From NCBI GenBank assembly GCA_038501625.1, contig JAZAYU010000009.1, positions 5,570,396-5,634,395 on the forward strand: a stretch of DNA of 64,000 nucleotides, given 5' to 3'. Shown here one piece after another: positions 36,760-47,428 of this stretch. The DNA comes from Corbicula japonica (Eukaryota > Mollusca > Bivalvia > Venerida > Cyrenidae). The translations under genes were made by a program, and so were the position numbers. The notes under the pieces were generated by a model, which ran no database searches, was not told the DNA's origin, and worked only from the letters and a program-made list of their open reading frames with translations. Within the stretch, counting starts at the first letter, position 1. The number at the start of each line of letters is the position of its first letter.

Positions 36760-36880
36760 AAATAATAATAATAATAACAACAACAACAATAATAATAATA
36801 ATAATAGTAGTCGTCGTCGTCATCATCATCATCATCATCATCATCATTATTATTATTACTATTATTATTATTATTATTAA
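36760..36880 (+). repeat. Compound trinucleotide microsatellite
   Basis: Successive AAT, AAC, AAT, GTC, ATC and ATT runs. They create homopolymer-like Asn/His/Tyr or Ile frames that are not genes. Confidence 0.95.
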
Positions 36881-37596
36881 GTTAGTGCTTATAAATGATC
36901 ATTCACAAATTAAAATTGGTCTATACGTCTAAATGATCACACGCTGAGTACGTGAATATAGTGATTATAGACAATCCCCGATCATTCAGAATTATTCAAA
37001 GGGGTGGCCCTTGATCCCCTCCTATTTTTCAAGAATTTTAACGTCAGAGTAAAGCTGTAGTGAAGATGACACTTGTATTTCATTTGGCGATTGTATTTAT
37101 GCTACAAAAAATGCACCTTATGAATCATAGCTCAGTGTAAACAAGAAATATCTTTAAAAAAGATAAACGGCGTTGATGGAAAATATTTATATATACACGT
37201 ATATAAGAAAGAAAGAAATACAGAGGCGAAGCAGACACAGTTTAGTTATTTTATTTTACTTGTTATAGCTGTTGACGAACCCTCCCTGCCTTCTTAGTAT
37301 GACCTAGAGATTAAGCGACCGAATCATGACAACTCATAAATTCATTGAAAGTGTCTTTCAAAAAAAATGTTCAAGCTGTTGCAACAATTTCATACAGTGA
37401 AAACAAGTCGATTAAAGAAGCAATGTCTTACTTCAAGTCTTGATCTACATTTATTCAGTTTCAATAAAATACCTCTTGTAGAGTTAGAAATCAAGATGAA
37501 TAAATGTCCTTGAAATTTAATAAAAATAAATACAAACAGCCTGTTACAAGAGCGAAATCTACCAACTTTTACGTAAATTAACTTTAAAAAAAGTAT

Positions 37597-37663
37597 CCGT
37601 CCTGAGTATTGAACCCGGGGCCTTCGCTTGTGAGGCGAGAGTGTCATCCACTACACTACAATG
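37597..37663 (-). pseudogene. tRNA-Val(CAC)-like sequence
   Basis: On the - strand: TAGTGTAGTGG (box A-like), TCGC-CTCACAA-GCGA (anticodon arm, CAC) and GGGTTCAATAC (box B-like). The core matches eukaryotic tRNA-Val(CAC), but the acceptor stem does not pair. Probably a pseudogene or SINE head. Confidence 0.5.
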
Positions 37664-38511
37664 AACTTGTTTTTTGAACTTGAAATTAACAATCAGTATC
37701 AAAGGAACTAGAAAGGAACCAGTACGAACTAGAAATATCTACACTTCTCTTTCGTTTTACACTGTGTAAACTTGTATGCAAGTGTTTACCTGACACCCAA
37801 GAATATTCCATATAATATTGTATTTAAGCTATCAATATTGACTTAACTGGTTATTTAAATCGTAAATATGTTGTTTTTTTCTCCAATACAACACCCACTA
37901 ACAACCAGTCGAAATAATCTTTTTGATTTTTCCGCTGCATAATAATAAAAATCCCACTAGATACCTCTCCACCCTGCTAGATGCCTCTCTGGTGTAAATA
38001 GCTACCAATCGAAATAGTTTATTTCATTTTCCCTCTGCATAATAAGAGAATACGAGTATTATTTACAACATTTCATTGGTCGAAAAACTAGGTCAAAAGT
38101 GAGCTTAGACAGCTAACGCCGAAAAAGGCAATTAGTGCACATATTACTAGCTTATTTCAAAGAATGTATGTAAAATAATCATGTTTAACCACTTGTATGC
38201 AAGTGCATCACTAGTAATTCCTGTGGTTTTCCGTCATTCGAAACTTTATTCACCATTTTCTGTGAAATCAATGTAATATCAAAGGGTTATCAACTCGTCG
38301 TTCCGGGTACATCGGGTCAGATTATTTCTTAATACTCTTGTGTTTATAACCACAAGTTTTTTCCTGTTTACAAAAAAAAAACATCAAATAAAAATAAAAA
38401 AGCCCACTAATAACATTGTTATTATCCTAAAGTTATCACAATTTTAACCGTTTAAATCTCTTATATTTGTGAATTAATTATTATTTTGTAATTAAGATTA
38501 AATAATTATAT

Positions 38512-38544
38512 AAATAAATAAATAACATAAATAAATAAATAAAT
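38512..38544 (+). repeat. (AAAT)n microsatellite
   Basis: AAATAAATAAAT runs with one interruption. Confidence 0.9.
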
Positions 38545-39180
38545 TTTGTCACGAATGGGGAGCGGCAATAGCAACAACGTATTATTAAAATAAACTTATG
38601 ATTTGGAAATAATGGGGTTCGGTCTACTGATTTTAACCCATTGATGAGCAGAGTTTCGGTATTGTTTGTCAGAAGTTAATAATAGTTTCAAAACACAGAA
38701 CCAATACGGATCTGAAAACGGAAGTAATAATTCATTTCAAAAATGATGGGTGTTGCTTGATTTCTGTTTTGCAAAAAGCGAAAATCATTTCAAAGGAAAT
38801 GTTAAAAATGATAAATTAAAGATGATGTAAGATTGAAAATGACGAAATAGCAGTTTCCGCGGATAATTTATATTTTGCAAAAAAGTTAAAATCGCTTGAA
38901 TTGAAATATTTAAAAAAAATCAACTAACAGTTTAAGTACTGATACTAGAGAATATTCCTGGAATGAACAATGTTGATAGGCTGAGCAGAGTGGGGACTTG
39001 ATGTTTGATAGGACAACTTGTTATACCATATACAGTAGACCTGTGTGGAATAAGTTTATACTTTAGAAAGCGAAAGAGAGATCGCTTCTTCTTGAAGAAA
39101 AGTAATTTGTAACATTTATTTTTATAAATTACTATGTCGGCTAGACAGTAAAACTCGAAGTCTTTTTTATTATACAAGTG

Positions 39181-39256
39181 CCAAGGTTGGTCGCCATTTC
39201 AGCCAATCAGATGCTTGAGATTTGAGACTGGTTTCCATGCTCAGTTTTATAACCTT
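39181..39256. repeat. Family B half palindrome
   Basis: Right arm TTTCAGCCAATCAGATGCTT to AGTTTTATAACCTT; only CCAAGGTT of the left arm remains. Confidence 0.7.
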
Positions 39257-39606
39257 AGACACAAGTTTGGGATTTTACTGATTAGGAGGCACTAAATGTA
39301 GACTAAATTATATTAAAGTTTTACTGCGAATATTTCAAGTTTTTTTTAGCGATTCCTGTTTTAGTAGAAACGTTTTACATGGTAATATATGCATAGGTAT
39401 GTATGCAATCTAAAATTGTGTTTCTGTAATGGTTCGGTTGTTGAAAAATATTTATTGGCAACCACCGTTATAAGTTCGTTCACGGAATATGTATCATCGC
39501 TTATCTTACAATAAAGCAAAATACAAGCAACAAGTAACGAATACGTGGCGGCATTTGGTGCTAGCAGTTGCCGAGCGAAATGATCAGAATAAAAATTAAT
39601 TCTTAC

Positions 39607-40035
39607 TTTCCCCGAAAAACACAAGTCATCCTCGGAAAAAGAACAGAAAGCAATACATGAGCTTAAAAGGTAAATTTTATACTCCGGCACTAAACATCGG
39701 CTCGGTCGCGTGGGTTGGGACCTCAATATGAGTTCAGACAATAGTTGAGACAACAAGCCCATGGGAAACGAAGACATATCATCGCCGGACAAAAACGCCT
39801 GCATAGAGTTCACGCAAATAAAGACACCCCATTGATATCCTCTGAAAATCTGAAAATCAAGGTGATATGTATTCCAATCACCAACAATATCCACAATCAT
39901 CAACAATATCCACACTTGCACTGTTAGAATAAAACTTAAAACTACACAAGCAATGAATATCCGGAGAAAGGCCATGTACAAAGATGGCGACTCTTGTTTT
40001 TGTGAAGTAATCGTGGATTGGACAAGACCCGTCAT
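39607..40035 (-). CDS. Candidate membrane-protein exon, unidentified
   Basis: An open frame from ATG at 40035 runs 143 codons to a good donor (GAAA|GTAAGA) at 39606. The frame stays open beyond the donor to 39361, but the sequence there becomes less protein-like. Residues 22-51 form one strongly hydrophobic, probably membrane-spanning segment (FLRIFIACVVLSFILTVQVW and on). A hydrophilic stretch with DDMSSFP, LLSQLLSELIL and a Cys/Asp-rich end follows. Upstream of the ATG the frame stays open for about 29 codons. A second open frame (40032-40217) overlaps it, so a longer protein with a frameshift or intron is possible. I do not recognise the family. Confidence 0.4.
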
Positions 40036-40673
40036 ATTACCGGAAACTGTAGCATCACAAACGGGTGACTGGGTAAAAAATATTGGTCTATAAGAACAAT
40101 CATTTGATCATTTGGGCGAAAATAATACCCCCACATCGGCCAGTAAGTAGAGCGAATTGCTATGGGTAACATGTTCACTACTGCTGAGCAAGAGTCTTTT
40201 TCAATGTAGAACAGCATAAGATTGCTCGGGTGAACGACGAGTAAAACACACTAATAGTTGACGGGGACTGGTTGACTGTTTCACTGCGCTTGTCTGTACT
40301 TCATCATTAATTTCTGATACAGACGGAGAAAGAGTCTACTGGGACTGGATGGTAGGCTGGTAGGATCGGGAACCAATTTAGTTAGGTTGGGGCACCAGGA
40401 TGCGATAGCCTGTCGGTCTCTCTTCTGCCCTATGGATGATTCCTTTTCTTCTATTTGTTTATTTATTTTATAAAGTATCTAATTATCATAAGATTAATTA
40501 AGTATCTGATAATTAATAATCTGATTGAAAATGTAAATGGAATATGTACATATCGAGAAGAAAAAATCATCATTGGTATCTGGACATAAGGTTTTAATCT
40601 CCAGTCCTAGACACGTTGGCCGATATTGCGGATAATACAGCCAACAGCCATGCGAACACATCACAAACCAAGC

Positions 40674-40973
40674 TCCTTCGCAGAGTTTTCGTTCCTTACA
40701 CTTACTTTACATCTCTGCGAAAGGCTCAATGTCAAGATTTTTTTACCAAACTCGACAGCCCTATTTTATACAGTCATAATTATGAATTTGAAAGCTTGAT
40801 GTAAAACAAATGACAGAAATCTTCACTATATTTCATTAAAACCGATGAAACCCAATCTATTGTAAATGTAATTGGTGAACTATTTCTTTGAATTAAAGTA
40901 AAAGTAGTTGAAAGTAGTCCCAGCCTATAACAGAGGTGAATGTAATTAGCCGATAGTGTAAGAGAGTGATCCG
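40674..40973 (-). repeat. Family C copy, about 300 bp
   Basis: Reverse-oriented copy of the unit seen at 42184 and 50586; contains CCTATAACAGAGGTGAATGT and CTTCGCAGAG. With the next copy it makes an inverted pair about 1.2 kb apart. Confidence 0.6.
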
Positions 40974-41455
40974 TGACAAACAGCATCTATAAGACCAAGC
41001 GGTAAAAAATCTGAGTTGAAAATCAATAGACGAGACGAAACTTTTTCTACCTGTCGATGACACAATATTTAAGAAAATGTGTGGATTTTTTCCGAAATCG
41101 CCTTTTCTGAAAATAGAAAGCACACGTGTTGTTATCATAGCACATGTGCGCAAAGCTTAGGGAAACCAGAAACTGTACTAGAGACCGGTTTAACTGCAGG
41201 TTGAAAAGGTTCATTAATAACTCTGACCTAAACTTAATGCAAAAAACTTTATAGACTATTTCTTGTTCGAATTAAAATACTCAGTTTGCGCGATTTATTT
41301 TTAATGCAGTTAAGAGCGCATTCAGTGAAAAAATCAATCAATTCCGATTAGTGCCGGAGAACGTTTCGGCTACTGCCGAAGACATTTCCGAACTCGACGT
41401 CGCCAAACATCGTCGTTTCAGACAGGATTGTCTATTTAGGCCCCTCTTACCTTAA

Positions 41456-42122
41456 GGTAAGCCATCCATAATAGGCACTATTAAGAATCCGACATCTGAT
41501 TATATTTTCATCAACTGCTTCATACCACTGACTTGTATGCAAAATTTTGATGATATTCACCGTGTAGTTTTTGAGATTTTTAGCTTTTTTTTATTTAAAA
41601 AAGTGAGAAAAAACGTGAAAGTATCCAAATTCTTTAATCGGTGACAAAATTTTTTGTTATTGATAAATTCAACCCTAATTTTTGACAGTTTATCCAAAAT
41701 ATGTTATATTTTACTAAATTAATGAAAATTGTGCAAAATCCTGATTGGTGCAATATACAAAACTTTACCATTTTTAACTATATACCTGAAACAAAATTTA
41801 AACAAAATTTCAGAGAAGTTTACCGTCCAGTTTTAGAAATTTTCAAATTGATGACTTGAATATACACTATTCTGATAGCGAAAACCCCTTTAATCTTGAT
41901 TATTTTGCTTATTTTAGTTTAAATCATGAGAATTTTATAGTCAATGACAGAATACATAGGAAAAAAAGAAATATGCCAAGTATTTAAGCTCTAGGCTTAC
42001 AAAAAAAATTAGCTTCCAGTGGGATTTGAACCCTGGTCCTCCTGCATGACAGAAATCTATGCTAATTTACTACTATAGTTACCTCCCTTGGATACTCTTC
42101 TGGATATGATGGATGGCTTACC
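41456..42122. mobile_element. 667-bp element with GGTAAGCCATCCAT TIRs
   Basis: Inverted ends GGTAAGCCATCCAT are followed by further similarity. The flanks are TTAA on the left and ATAA on the right, suggesting a mutated TTAA duplication. The tRNA-like sequence at 42010-42083 lies inside the right end. No coding frame. Confidence 0.5.
42010..42083 (-). pseudogene. tRNA-like sequence with strong B box
   Basis: On the - strand CCAGGGTTCAAATCCCACTG is a good T-arm/box B, and TTCTGTCATGCAGGA resembles an anticodon arm. Box A is weak. It lies just inside the right end of the TIR element at 41456-42122. Confidence 0.4.
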
Positions 42123-42183
42123 ATAAATCAGTTTGCAACTGGCGCAGTGCTTATACAAGAAAGTAGGTGTGATGCACCACCAC

Positions 42184-42511
42184 CACCATTACCACTCTCT
42201 TACACTATCGGCTCATTACATTCACCTCTGTTATAGGCTGGGACTACTTTCAACTACTTTTACTTTAACTCAAAGAAATAGTTCATCAATTACACTTACA
42301 ATAGCTTGGGTTTCTTCGGTTTCAATGAAAGATAGTGAAGATTTCAGTCATTTGTTTTACCTCAGGCTTTCAATTTCATAATTTATGACTGTATAAAATA
42401 AGACTGTCGAGTTTGGTAAAATATCTTGACATTGAGCCTTTCTGTAACGAACGACAACTCAGCGAAGGAGATTGAGTGTAACGAACGACAACTCAGCGAA
42501 GGAGATTGCAC
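42184..42511 (+). repeat. Family C copy with 35-bp tandem duplication
   Basis: CTCTTACACTATCGGCTCAT to GCGAAGGAGATTG. The end unit TGTAACGAACGACAACTCAG.. is duplicated in tandem (42442-42476 and 42477-42511). Confidence 0.65.
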
Positions 42512-42814
42512 CATTACCACAACGTCGCCATCTGTAGTCACAGTGTAGTATCTGCAGTAGAACGCATCCATTAAATCTAATCTGTTTGGAATCTAAACTT
42601 ATCTCTTTCTGGTAAAGCAAAACAAAATCATAAACGAAAGCAATGAATCTAAAAGGGAAATGTGTACGCCCTGACAGGAACGTTTCGCCTGATCTGGTTC
42701 TACACCGGTCGCATACCAGTTGGCATATATTTCAGAATGTCTCTTTTTATATACAAGCGTCACACTAAACAACTAATCAAAACACTCTTGTCAATATGAC
42801 ACCATTTGAAAACA

Positions 42815-42880
42815 GGCAGGGTAGCTTGGGATCTCTCGCACAGTTAACGCGGGGTCACGGGTTCGATTCTCGGCGTGTCT
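42815..42880 (+). pseudogene. tRNA-like sequence with strong B box
   Basis: TCACGGGTTCGATTCTCGG is a near-perfect T-arm/box B, preceded by GTAGCTTGGGA (box A-like). A GACAC/GTGTC pairing at 42798 and 42876 could be a residual acceptor stem. Degenerate; functional status doubtful. Confidence 0.35.
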
Positions 42881-42889
42881 GCTAGCAGC

Positions 42890-43880
42890 ATTTATCTCAA
42901 CTTATGGCACACGCTTATGGCCATATTTTGTCAGTTTATTAACGACATTTCGTAGAATTTCTACTATAAATTCCACATAAATCGGTGTTTGTTAAGGATC
43001 AGCGCAATGCCAGCAGGAGATCGGGGGAATTCAGTACTGCATTAAAATAGTTTGTCTATTTTTAACGGTGAATTATTTTAATTTACAAGTGGACAATTTT
43101 AAGTGGTTATGACTTGTTCGGTAGCTGACACTTATAAAGTGTTATTTTTGAAGGTCGACCACTGTAGAGACAATGTCACATAACGGGCGCAAAAATCACA
43201 CCATGTTGGGCATCTTTTTTGTAAACAAATACATGTAGATAAATAAGATTGAAAATTAACTTTTTTTTTAAATCAATGCATTTTCGCAAATTCTGAAAAA
43301 AATATGTAGCACAAAAAAAAAACAAAAAAAAAGATGACACGATATTGAGCATGCGACAGATTGCAATTTGTCACTTCAAGGTTAGGTTTAGGATTCTCTA
43401 TACCACTAGTACTCAAAAGATTTAAACACGTTTTAGGCTCCAAATAATAAATTCAACTCAAATTTCAATATTAACACATGTTTTGTACAATAAGCCATCG
43501 TTGGTATGATATATACTCTTTCGAACAAGCATTGGTTTATAAAGTCAACCTCTGAATTACGTACTACTGTAGTTTTCAAAAGTTGTCACCATGGCGTTAC
43601 TTTACTCACTCGATGCAAGCCAGATTTTATATACAGTAATGGGTTTACATTTGCGACCGTTTTACTCAGTCCAAGAGATGTGGACTCACTTAAAACTATG
43701 AACCACGTCAAACCACTGGGATTGGGCAGCTTGGGTAGGGTGGGGGCGGGAATGCTTACCTTAGCCTGCCTTCCGGCCCTATATCTTCGTTAGATGTGAG
43801 CTAGCTGGATGCCAGTATACAAGTGAGTATGAATGACTATGAAAGAATGTTGAGATCGTTCCGAAAGAAGGGTAATCTGG
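42890..43880. other. Unrecognised stretch
   Basis: A-rich and T-rich tracts (43260-43335), no coding evidence. The frame at 43506-43793 lacks splice sites or family motifs. Confidence 0.35.
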
Positions 43881-43881
43881 T

Positions 43882-44012
43882 CTCGATATTATAAACTCAG
43901 AATGGAAACCAGTCTCAGATCTCGAGAATCTCTGATTGGCCGAAATGGCGACCAGTCATGAGATGCTTGATATTTGAGGCTGTTTTCAAATCAGTTATTT
44001 AATCTTCAGCAC
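43882..44012. repeat. Family B palindrome, diverged
   Basis: ATAAACTCAGAATGGAAACC and TGGCCGAAATGGCGACCAGT are recognisable; the right arm is shortened. About 80 bp upstream of the element at 44094. Confidence 0.6.
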
Positions 44013-44093
44013 TGGCTATAAAGATCACTATTTTACTGCTCCACTTGCAGTTTGCACCATTTTTATTCTCAAATAAAGGCTTATGTTAGATAA

Positions 44094-45950
44094 CAAGAGG
44101 GCCATGATGGCCCTTTATCGCTCACCTGAGTACAACAAAGTTATTTTTAGTAACAGTGACCAAGACTCAGATGACCCATATTCGAACTCATCCGAGAAAT
44201 CATTGGGACAAACATCCTGACCAAGTTTCATGACAATCGGAGCAAAAATGTGACCGCTAGAGTATTAACAAGAAAATTCTATTTTTAGTAACAGTGACCT
44301 AGTTTTTGGACCCAGATGACCCATATTTGAACTCGTCCAAGAAATCATTGGGACAAACATCCTGACCATGTTTCATGACAATCGAGGCAAAAATGTGACC
44401 GCTAGAGTATTAACAAGAAAATTCTATTTTTAGTAACAGTGACCTAGTTTTTGGACCCATATTCGAACTCGTCCGAGAAATCATTGGGACAAACATCCTG
44501 ACCAAGTTTCATGACAATCGGAGCAAAAATGTGATCGCTAGAGTGTTAACAAGAAAATTCTATTTTTAGTAACAGTGACCTAGTTTTTAGACCCAGATGA
44601 CCCATATTCGAACTCATCCGAGAAATCATTGGGACAAACACCCTGACCAAGTTTCATGACAATCAGAGAAAAAATGTGACCGCAAGAGTGTTAACAAGAA
44701 AATTCTATTTTTAGTAACAGTGAATTAGTTTTTGGACCCAGAAGACCCATATTCTAACTCGTCCGAGAAATCACTTGGACAAACATCCTGACCAAGTTTC
44801 ATGACAATCAGAGCAAAAATGTGACCGCTAGAGTGTTAACAAGAAAATTCTATTTTTAGTAACAGTGACCTAGTTTTTGAACCCAGTTGACCCATATTCA
44901 AACTCATCCGAGAAATCATTGGGACAAACATCCTGACAAAGTTTCATGACAATCAGAGCAAAAATGTGACCGCTAAAGTGTTAACAAGATTATTCTATAT
45001 TTAGTAACAGTGACCTAGTTTTTGGACCCAGATGACCCATATTCGAACTCCTCCAAGAAATCATTGGGACAAACATCCTGACCAAGTTTCATGACAATCG
45101 GAGCAAAAATGTGACCGCTAGAGTGTTAACAATAAAATTCTATTTTTAGTAACAGTGACCTAGTTTTTGGACCCAGATGACCCATATTCGAAATTGTCCG
45201 AGCAATCATTATGACAAACATCCTGACCAAGTTTCATGACAATTGGATCAAAAATATGACCGCTAGAGTGTTAACAAGAAAATTCTATTTTTAGTAACAG
45301 TGACCTAGTTTTTGGACCCAGATGACCCATATTCGAACTCGTCTGAGAAATCATTGGGACAAACATCCTGACCAAGTTTCATGAAAATCGGATCAAAAAT
45401 GTGACCGCTAGAGTGTTAACAAGAAAATTCTATTTTTAGTAACAGTGACCTAGTTTTTGGACCCAGATGACCCCTAATATTCGAACTCGTCCAAGAAATC
45501 ATTGGGACAAACATCCTGACAAAGTTTCATGACAATCAGAGCAAAAATGTGACTGCTAGAGTGTTAACAAGAAAATTCTATTTTTAGTAACAGTGACCTA
45601 GTTTTTGGACCAAGATGACCCATATTCGAACTTGTCCGAGAAATCATTGGGACAAACATCCTGACAAAGTTTCATGACAATCGGAGCAAAAATGTGACCC
45701 CTAGAGTGTTAACAAGAAAATTCTATTTTTAGTAACAGTGACCTAGTTTTTGGACCCAGATGACCCATATTCGAACTCATCCGAGAAATCATTGGGACAA
45801 ACATCCTGACCAAGTTTCATGACAATCGGAGCAAAAATGTGACTGCTAGAGTGTTAACGAACTAAGTGTGGACGGACGACGGACGACAGACGACGGATGA
45901 CGGACATTCATCGATCCTAATAGCTCACCCTGAGCCAGCTCAGGTGAGCT
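44094..45950 (-). mobile_element. Helentron-like element with 145-bp array
   Basis: Read on the - strand it begins TTATT|AGCTCACCTGAGC, has CCGTCGTCTGTCGTCCG, and ends GGTGAGCGATAAAGGGCCAT hairpin then CTCTTG|TT. Both ends are related to the element at 14132-15875. The core holds about 12 units of about 145 bp; one is shortened by about 9-12 bp near 44450. Each unit contains, on the + strand, CAAGAAAATTCTATTTTTAG followed by TAACAGTGACC. Confidence 0.75.
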
Positions 45951-46338
45951 AATAAAGACTATGTTTGACAAGTCCCTAAGGTGGTCTTAATAGCAGAGTT
46001 TCACTGAATTGTATTTTTTGAGTTTATAGAAATAGTTACATGTTGTTATATTAAACATTTTGTCGTCGCATCATGATTATAGAATGTAGAATGTTTATTT
46101 TCTAGGAAGCATGTGTTAGATTTTATGTTTGTTGACATAATATCCTCCATCTATCCAGCCAAGCAAAAGCATTAAATGCCATCACCATTACAGTGATAAA
46201 CAAAATTGAAAAACAGTTAACTTACAAAAGATCCTTGTTTTGCAAAATTTGGATAACATTTATTTCCTACTGCTCACCTTAAGTAGTGAGAAACTTAATG
46301 TATTAGAGACATGATATTCTCTTTAAGTAAAATTCCTT

Positions 46339-46540
46339 AACCCTTAACTAAATGGATACCTGCTTGTCTGTGCTGTCAGATCAGGATCTTCTCTAGTCAC
46401 ATGCAGATTTGACATATTATTTTTTACCATGAAGGGAACGGTGTAAATCCTGATCAGACTGCACACGTGTTCATGCTGATCTGGATTTTGTTTCTGACTG
46501 CATTGCAGTGTAATTATACATAGGGAGTTTAGTGGTTTAA
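46339..46540. repeat. Family A copy, diverged
   Basis: TTAACCCTTAACTAAATGG at the left, CAGATCAGGATCTTCTCTAG and GTGTAAATCCTGATCAGACT inside. Confidence 0.5.
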
Positions 46541-46587
46541 GGGTCCACTGAATTATTCAGTGAAACCACATTCTAAAATGAATGACT

Positions 46588-46677
46588 GAAGATGATAAAA
46601 ACACTTTTATTCAAAGAAATTTTATTTATAATGAAGATGATAAAAACACTTTTATTCAAAGAAATTTTATTTATAAT
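46588..46677 (+). repeat. 45-bp tandem duplication
   Basis: GAAGATGATAAAAACACTTT.. to ..TTTATTTATAAT occurs twice, identical. Confidence 0.9.
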
Positions 46678-46828
46678 GTCTGTCTGTAAACTGAGGAGGA
46701 AAAATCACTAATTTGGATAATTGTACAAATGAGTGCCAAGTGCTATAAATATTATACTAAGAAAACTACAAATACAAAGAAATACAAGAATGTGCACTGT
46801 AGTTCAAGAAAACATCTTGTCAATAATG

Positions 46829-46955
46829 GCCAAGATAAAACTGAGATTGGACACAGTCTCAAATCTCAATCATCAGGCGACCAGTCACTATTTCAGCCAA
46901 TCAGATGCTTGAGATTTGAGACATGTTTCCTGATTTAGTTTTATGGTCTTGGACC
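46829..46955. repeat. Family B palindrome, shortened left arm
   Basis: CCAAGATAAAACTGAGATTG left, TCAGCCAATCAGATGCTTGA right. Confidence 0.65.
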
Positions 46956-47044
46956 TTTACCTTTTAAACAGTTTGTTTGAAGTTTAATAAATAGCAGTCA
47001 TAATATAACATTTTTTTCTTTTCCATTTATATCTATTTTTCTAG

Positions 47045-47235
47045 GTACACCATGCGAGCTCTATTCTGAAATTACCTGACTGTGGCCCAGTTTTTTTATA
47101 TTGAAGACAATTTAAAAATGAAGCCATATCATGTTCAGATAGATTTAGAACTTGTTTCAAGTATTCCAGAGAACTGAAAATAAAATTGGATAAATCTGCT
47201 TACATTTCAAGACGTTTCTGGGAATAAATTTTTAT
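47045..47235 (+). other. Possible terminal exon with poly(A) signals
   Basis: A strong acceptor (pyrimidine tract ending TTTTTCTAG at 47044) is followed by an open frame reading VHHASSILKLPDCGPVFLY and a stop. AATAAA hexamers follow near 47180 and 47224. This looks like a small last exon plus 3' UTR, but no upstream exon was recognised and the peptide is too short to identify. Confidence 0.22.
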
Positions 47236-47428
47236 TGTGGAGAAATGTTTGATTTATTGAAGAGCACTTGTATTACAGGAAATAAAACTATAAGATGTAA
47301 GAAACAAACATCTGTGGCTGAGAACACCACTAGATTGTATTTGGCATTTGTTTGAAAAAGAAAAAAAAGGGGTTAAAATCATGAAATAATAAATAGCCAC
47401 CAGTATTACAGGGCGGAAAATCAAATAA

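Larger units (their letters stand above)
34565..37596. other. Upstream region of the SOCS gene
   Basis: AT-rich with a GC-richer patch at 35430-35600 (frame 35238-35606 on -, MSDSDASNISTG.., unrecognised) and CpG-containing sequence at 36280-36640. Probable SOCS 5' UTR/promoter near 34565-35000, but no element was identified with confidence. Confidence 0.35.

Noticed and set aside
36674..36932. Frames rich in Asn/His/Tyr or Ile
   Set aside because: Direct translation of a compound trinucleotide microsatellite.
44094..45950. CRISPR-like array of regular repeats
   Set aside because: Units of about 145 bp are contiguous with no unique spacers, and the genome is eukaryotic.
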